5,039 nt of DNA from Candidatus Aenigmatarchaeota archaeon. GTDB taxonomy: Archaea > Aenigmatarchaeota > Aenigmatarchaeia > GW2011-AR5 > WALA01. The stretch lies in assembly GCA_015522745.1 (NCBI GenBank), contig WALQ01000009.1, forward strand, positions 1-5,039. The letters run 5' to 3'. Shown here one piece after another: positions 3,949 through 5,039 of this stretch (positions are counted from its first letter, which is position 1; every line of letters begins with the position of its first letter). The notes beneath the pieces are model-generated. The model ran no database searches and was not told where the DNA came from. It saw nothing but the letters and a program-made list of their open reading frames with translations. The translations under genes were made by a program, and so were the position numbers.

Positions 3949-5039
3949 AATCAATAGCAAACCAATCAGACCCATTGTTGTAAAGTTTCACAAATCCGTA
4001 GTTCTTATTTATAATATAAGTATCTTTTCCATCTATTTTTCCAATTTCTGAAACTATGACTATTGGATTTGAAGACGCATTTCCTCCTTCATCTTTTATG
4101 ACTACGATGTTACCTTTTTTGCAATCCTTTGAAGACAGCGTCACTGTTACAGAGCCGTGTATAGTTGATACGCCAATTATGGACTGACCATCTGTTGTGT
4201 AGTTAGAAGAAATGCTCACTACTTTTGAGCCTATTCTTGCCCAGTGAGGATTCACGAAAACACGAATCGTTCCGAAACACTCAGAGCTCGTGCAGCTTTT
4301 TCCATCGAATGATTCAAGGGCCATTCCTATGACGCGCCCGGACTTCGTGGCTTTCATTGCAACGCCCGGTGTAGATGAAGACGTGAGAAGGTCTCCTGGC
4401 TTTATTGGTCCGTTTTCAAGGGAAACACGCACGGGAACACGTCCAGACAGAGCTACGAGAACTGAATTCGTGCTGTTGTAGCCTCCAGAAAGGGCAAGTC
4501 CAGGCTTCGTTGATACGACTCCTATTGCGTTCGCCTGGTAAGGCGAGCTCGTCCTAACCACAGTTCCATTCGGTCCGACCGCAATGAGCTCACCCGCTGG
4601 AGGGAGCTCATTGCCAACAGGGAAGCGCTCCGCAAGGTCGAGACCAGTGTTCGCCGTTATGCTTCCTGTTGCTTTTATGTAGCCGTTGACCCCTATGCCA
4701 GGATTTGATGAACTCCCTGCATCAACTTGCAACTTGTAGGTTGGACTCGTCGTCCCGATGCCGACGTTGCCGCTAAAATATGATGTTCCAAAAATAGTCG
4801 GTGATTGTTCATGAGCGGAAAAAGCTAGATACGAAGATGGAACAACTTCTCTTGTTTGATTTGCTGATTCCCATTCCAAAGTCAAGTTTTCATTTCCAGT
4901 ATTTTCAAAATGTTCAATTACAATCGGGTACCATGTGTTAGCAGTTAAGTTGATTTTTCCGGAATAAGTCGTGGGACTTTGAAGAACCCACGAATTCGTT
5001 ATTTGCTTTCCATCTATCCACAATCTTGCACCATCGTCC
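3947..5039 (-). CDS. Surface protein with PA14 domain and tail-fibre-like C-terminal modules (5' end missing)
   Basis: The frame is open to the right edge, so only the last 363 residues are seen; an internal TTG at 5023 is not the real start. Visible residues 1-72 (DDGARLWIDGKQI, then TYSGKINLTANTWYPIVIEH, ending VVPSSYLAF) are the C-terminal part of a PA14 domain, a carbohydrate-binding beta-barrel often binding calcium through the Asp pair at its DDG. Residues 88-106 hold SGNVGIGTTSPTYKLQVD, common in phage and bacterial fibre proteins. Residues 134-262 (DLAERFPVG, VVSTKPGLALSG, GRVPVRV, NGPIKPGDLLTSSSTPG, AMKATKSGRVIGMALE) match a domain frequent in bacterial tail-fibre-like proteins. The last 90 residues form a beta module ending KLYNNGSDWFAID. 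No S74 chaperone protease domain is seen at the end. A trimeric surface adhesin or fibre is likely; a proviral origin is possible but nothing viral surrounds it. Confidence 0.8.
   Translation of the reverse strand, partial: DDGARLWIDGKQITNSWVLQSPTTYSGKINLTANTWYPIVIEHFENTGNENLTLEWESANQTREVVPSSYLAFSAHEQSPTIFGTSYFSGNVGIGTTSPTYKLQVDAGSSSNPGIGVNGYIKATGSITANTGLDLAERFPVGNELPPAGELIAVGPNGTVVRTSSPYQANAIGVVSTKPGLALSGGYNSTNSVLVALSGRVPVRVSLENGPIKPGDLLTSSSTPGVAMKATKSGRVIGMALESFDGKSCTSSECFGTIRVFVNPHWARIGSKVVSISSNYTTDGQSIIGVSTIHGSVTVTLSSKDCKKGNIVVIKDEGGNASSNPIVIVSEIGKIDGKDTYIINKNYGFVKLYNNGSDWFAID
4581..4614. repeat. Perfect 11-bp inverted repeat with 12-base loop
   Basis: GCAATGAGCTC (4581-4591) and GAGCTCATTGC (4604-4614) are exact reverse complements. 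They lie inside the PA14/fibre gene, in codons for GNELPPAGELIAV, a turn between two beta strands of the DLAE-type domain. Confidence 0.85.

Noticed and set aside
4290..4481. Plus-strand frame of 63 codons opposite the fibre gene
   Set aside because: Antisense to a well-supported domain, with no promoter or ribosome binding site.
1..5039. CRISPR array, insertion sequence, integrase, toxin-antitoxin pair or tRNA
   Set aside because: No regularly spaced repeats, transposase or integrase motifs, or cloverleaf sequences were found on either strand.

Overview
The window looks archaeal. It carries ribosomal protein L15e (archaea and eukaryotes only), an archaeal-type 7S signal recognition particle RNA with a helix joining its two ends, TATA-like boxes about 25 bases ahead of predicted transcript starts, and T-rich terminators. 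Ribosome binding sites (AAGGAGG, GGTGAT, GAGGTG) all fit a normal 16S 3' end. Small compact genes, one very shortened ribosomal protein and surface proteins with PA14 and tail-fibre-like modules suggest a DPANN-type archaeon (for example Micrarchaeota, Diapherotrites or Aenigmarchaeota), but that placement is inference.

Layout, left to right. Bases 1-71 (minus) hold the N-terminus of a 2-oxoacid:ferredoxin oxidoreductase gamma subunit (PorG-like). It is preceded by about 170 bases of leader rich in inverted repeats, some mutually exclusive. Diverging from it, 345-1721 (plus) encodes a long soluble coiled-coil protein of unknown function, free of Cys and Trp, probably translated from a leaderless mRNA. 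It ends stop-to-stop against the L15e gene (1722-2228, minus), with no base between the stop codons. L15e is divergent from a 93-residue two-helix membrane protein with an extremely basic tail (2310-2591, plus); both may share one near-symmetrical TATA element. The SRP RNA (2627-2892, minus) converges on that membrane protein gene.

The right side, 2924-5039 (minus), is a two-gene surface-protein operon. The upstream gene is cut by the window edge and encodes the end of a PA14 domain, a GNVGIGTTSP fibre motif, a DLAE/GRVPV-type fibre domain and a C-terminal beta module. Nine bases after its stop, a secreted Cys-rich, sequon-rich protein begins with a TTG codon. The SRP RNA promoter lies directly behind the last stop codon of this operon.

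The best leads are: the small membrane protein with a polybasic tail between a ribosomal protein gene and the SRP RNA; the competing stems ahead of porG; two perfect 11-bp inverted repeats inside the surface-protein operon; and the shortened L15e in its zero-gap convergent arrangement. I see no CRISPR array, insertion sequence, integrase or tRNA. There is no clear sign of a complete new defence or mobile system.
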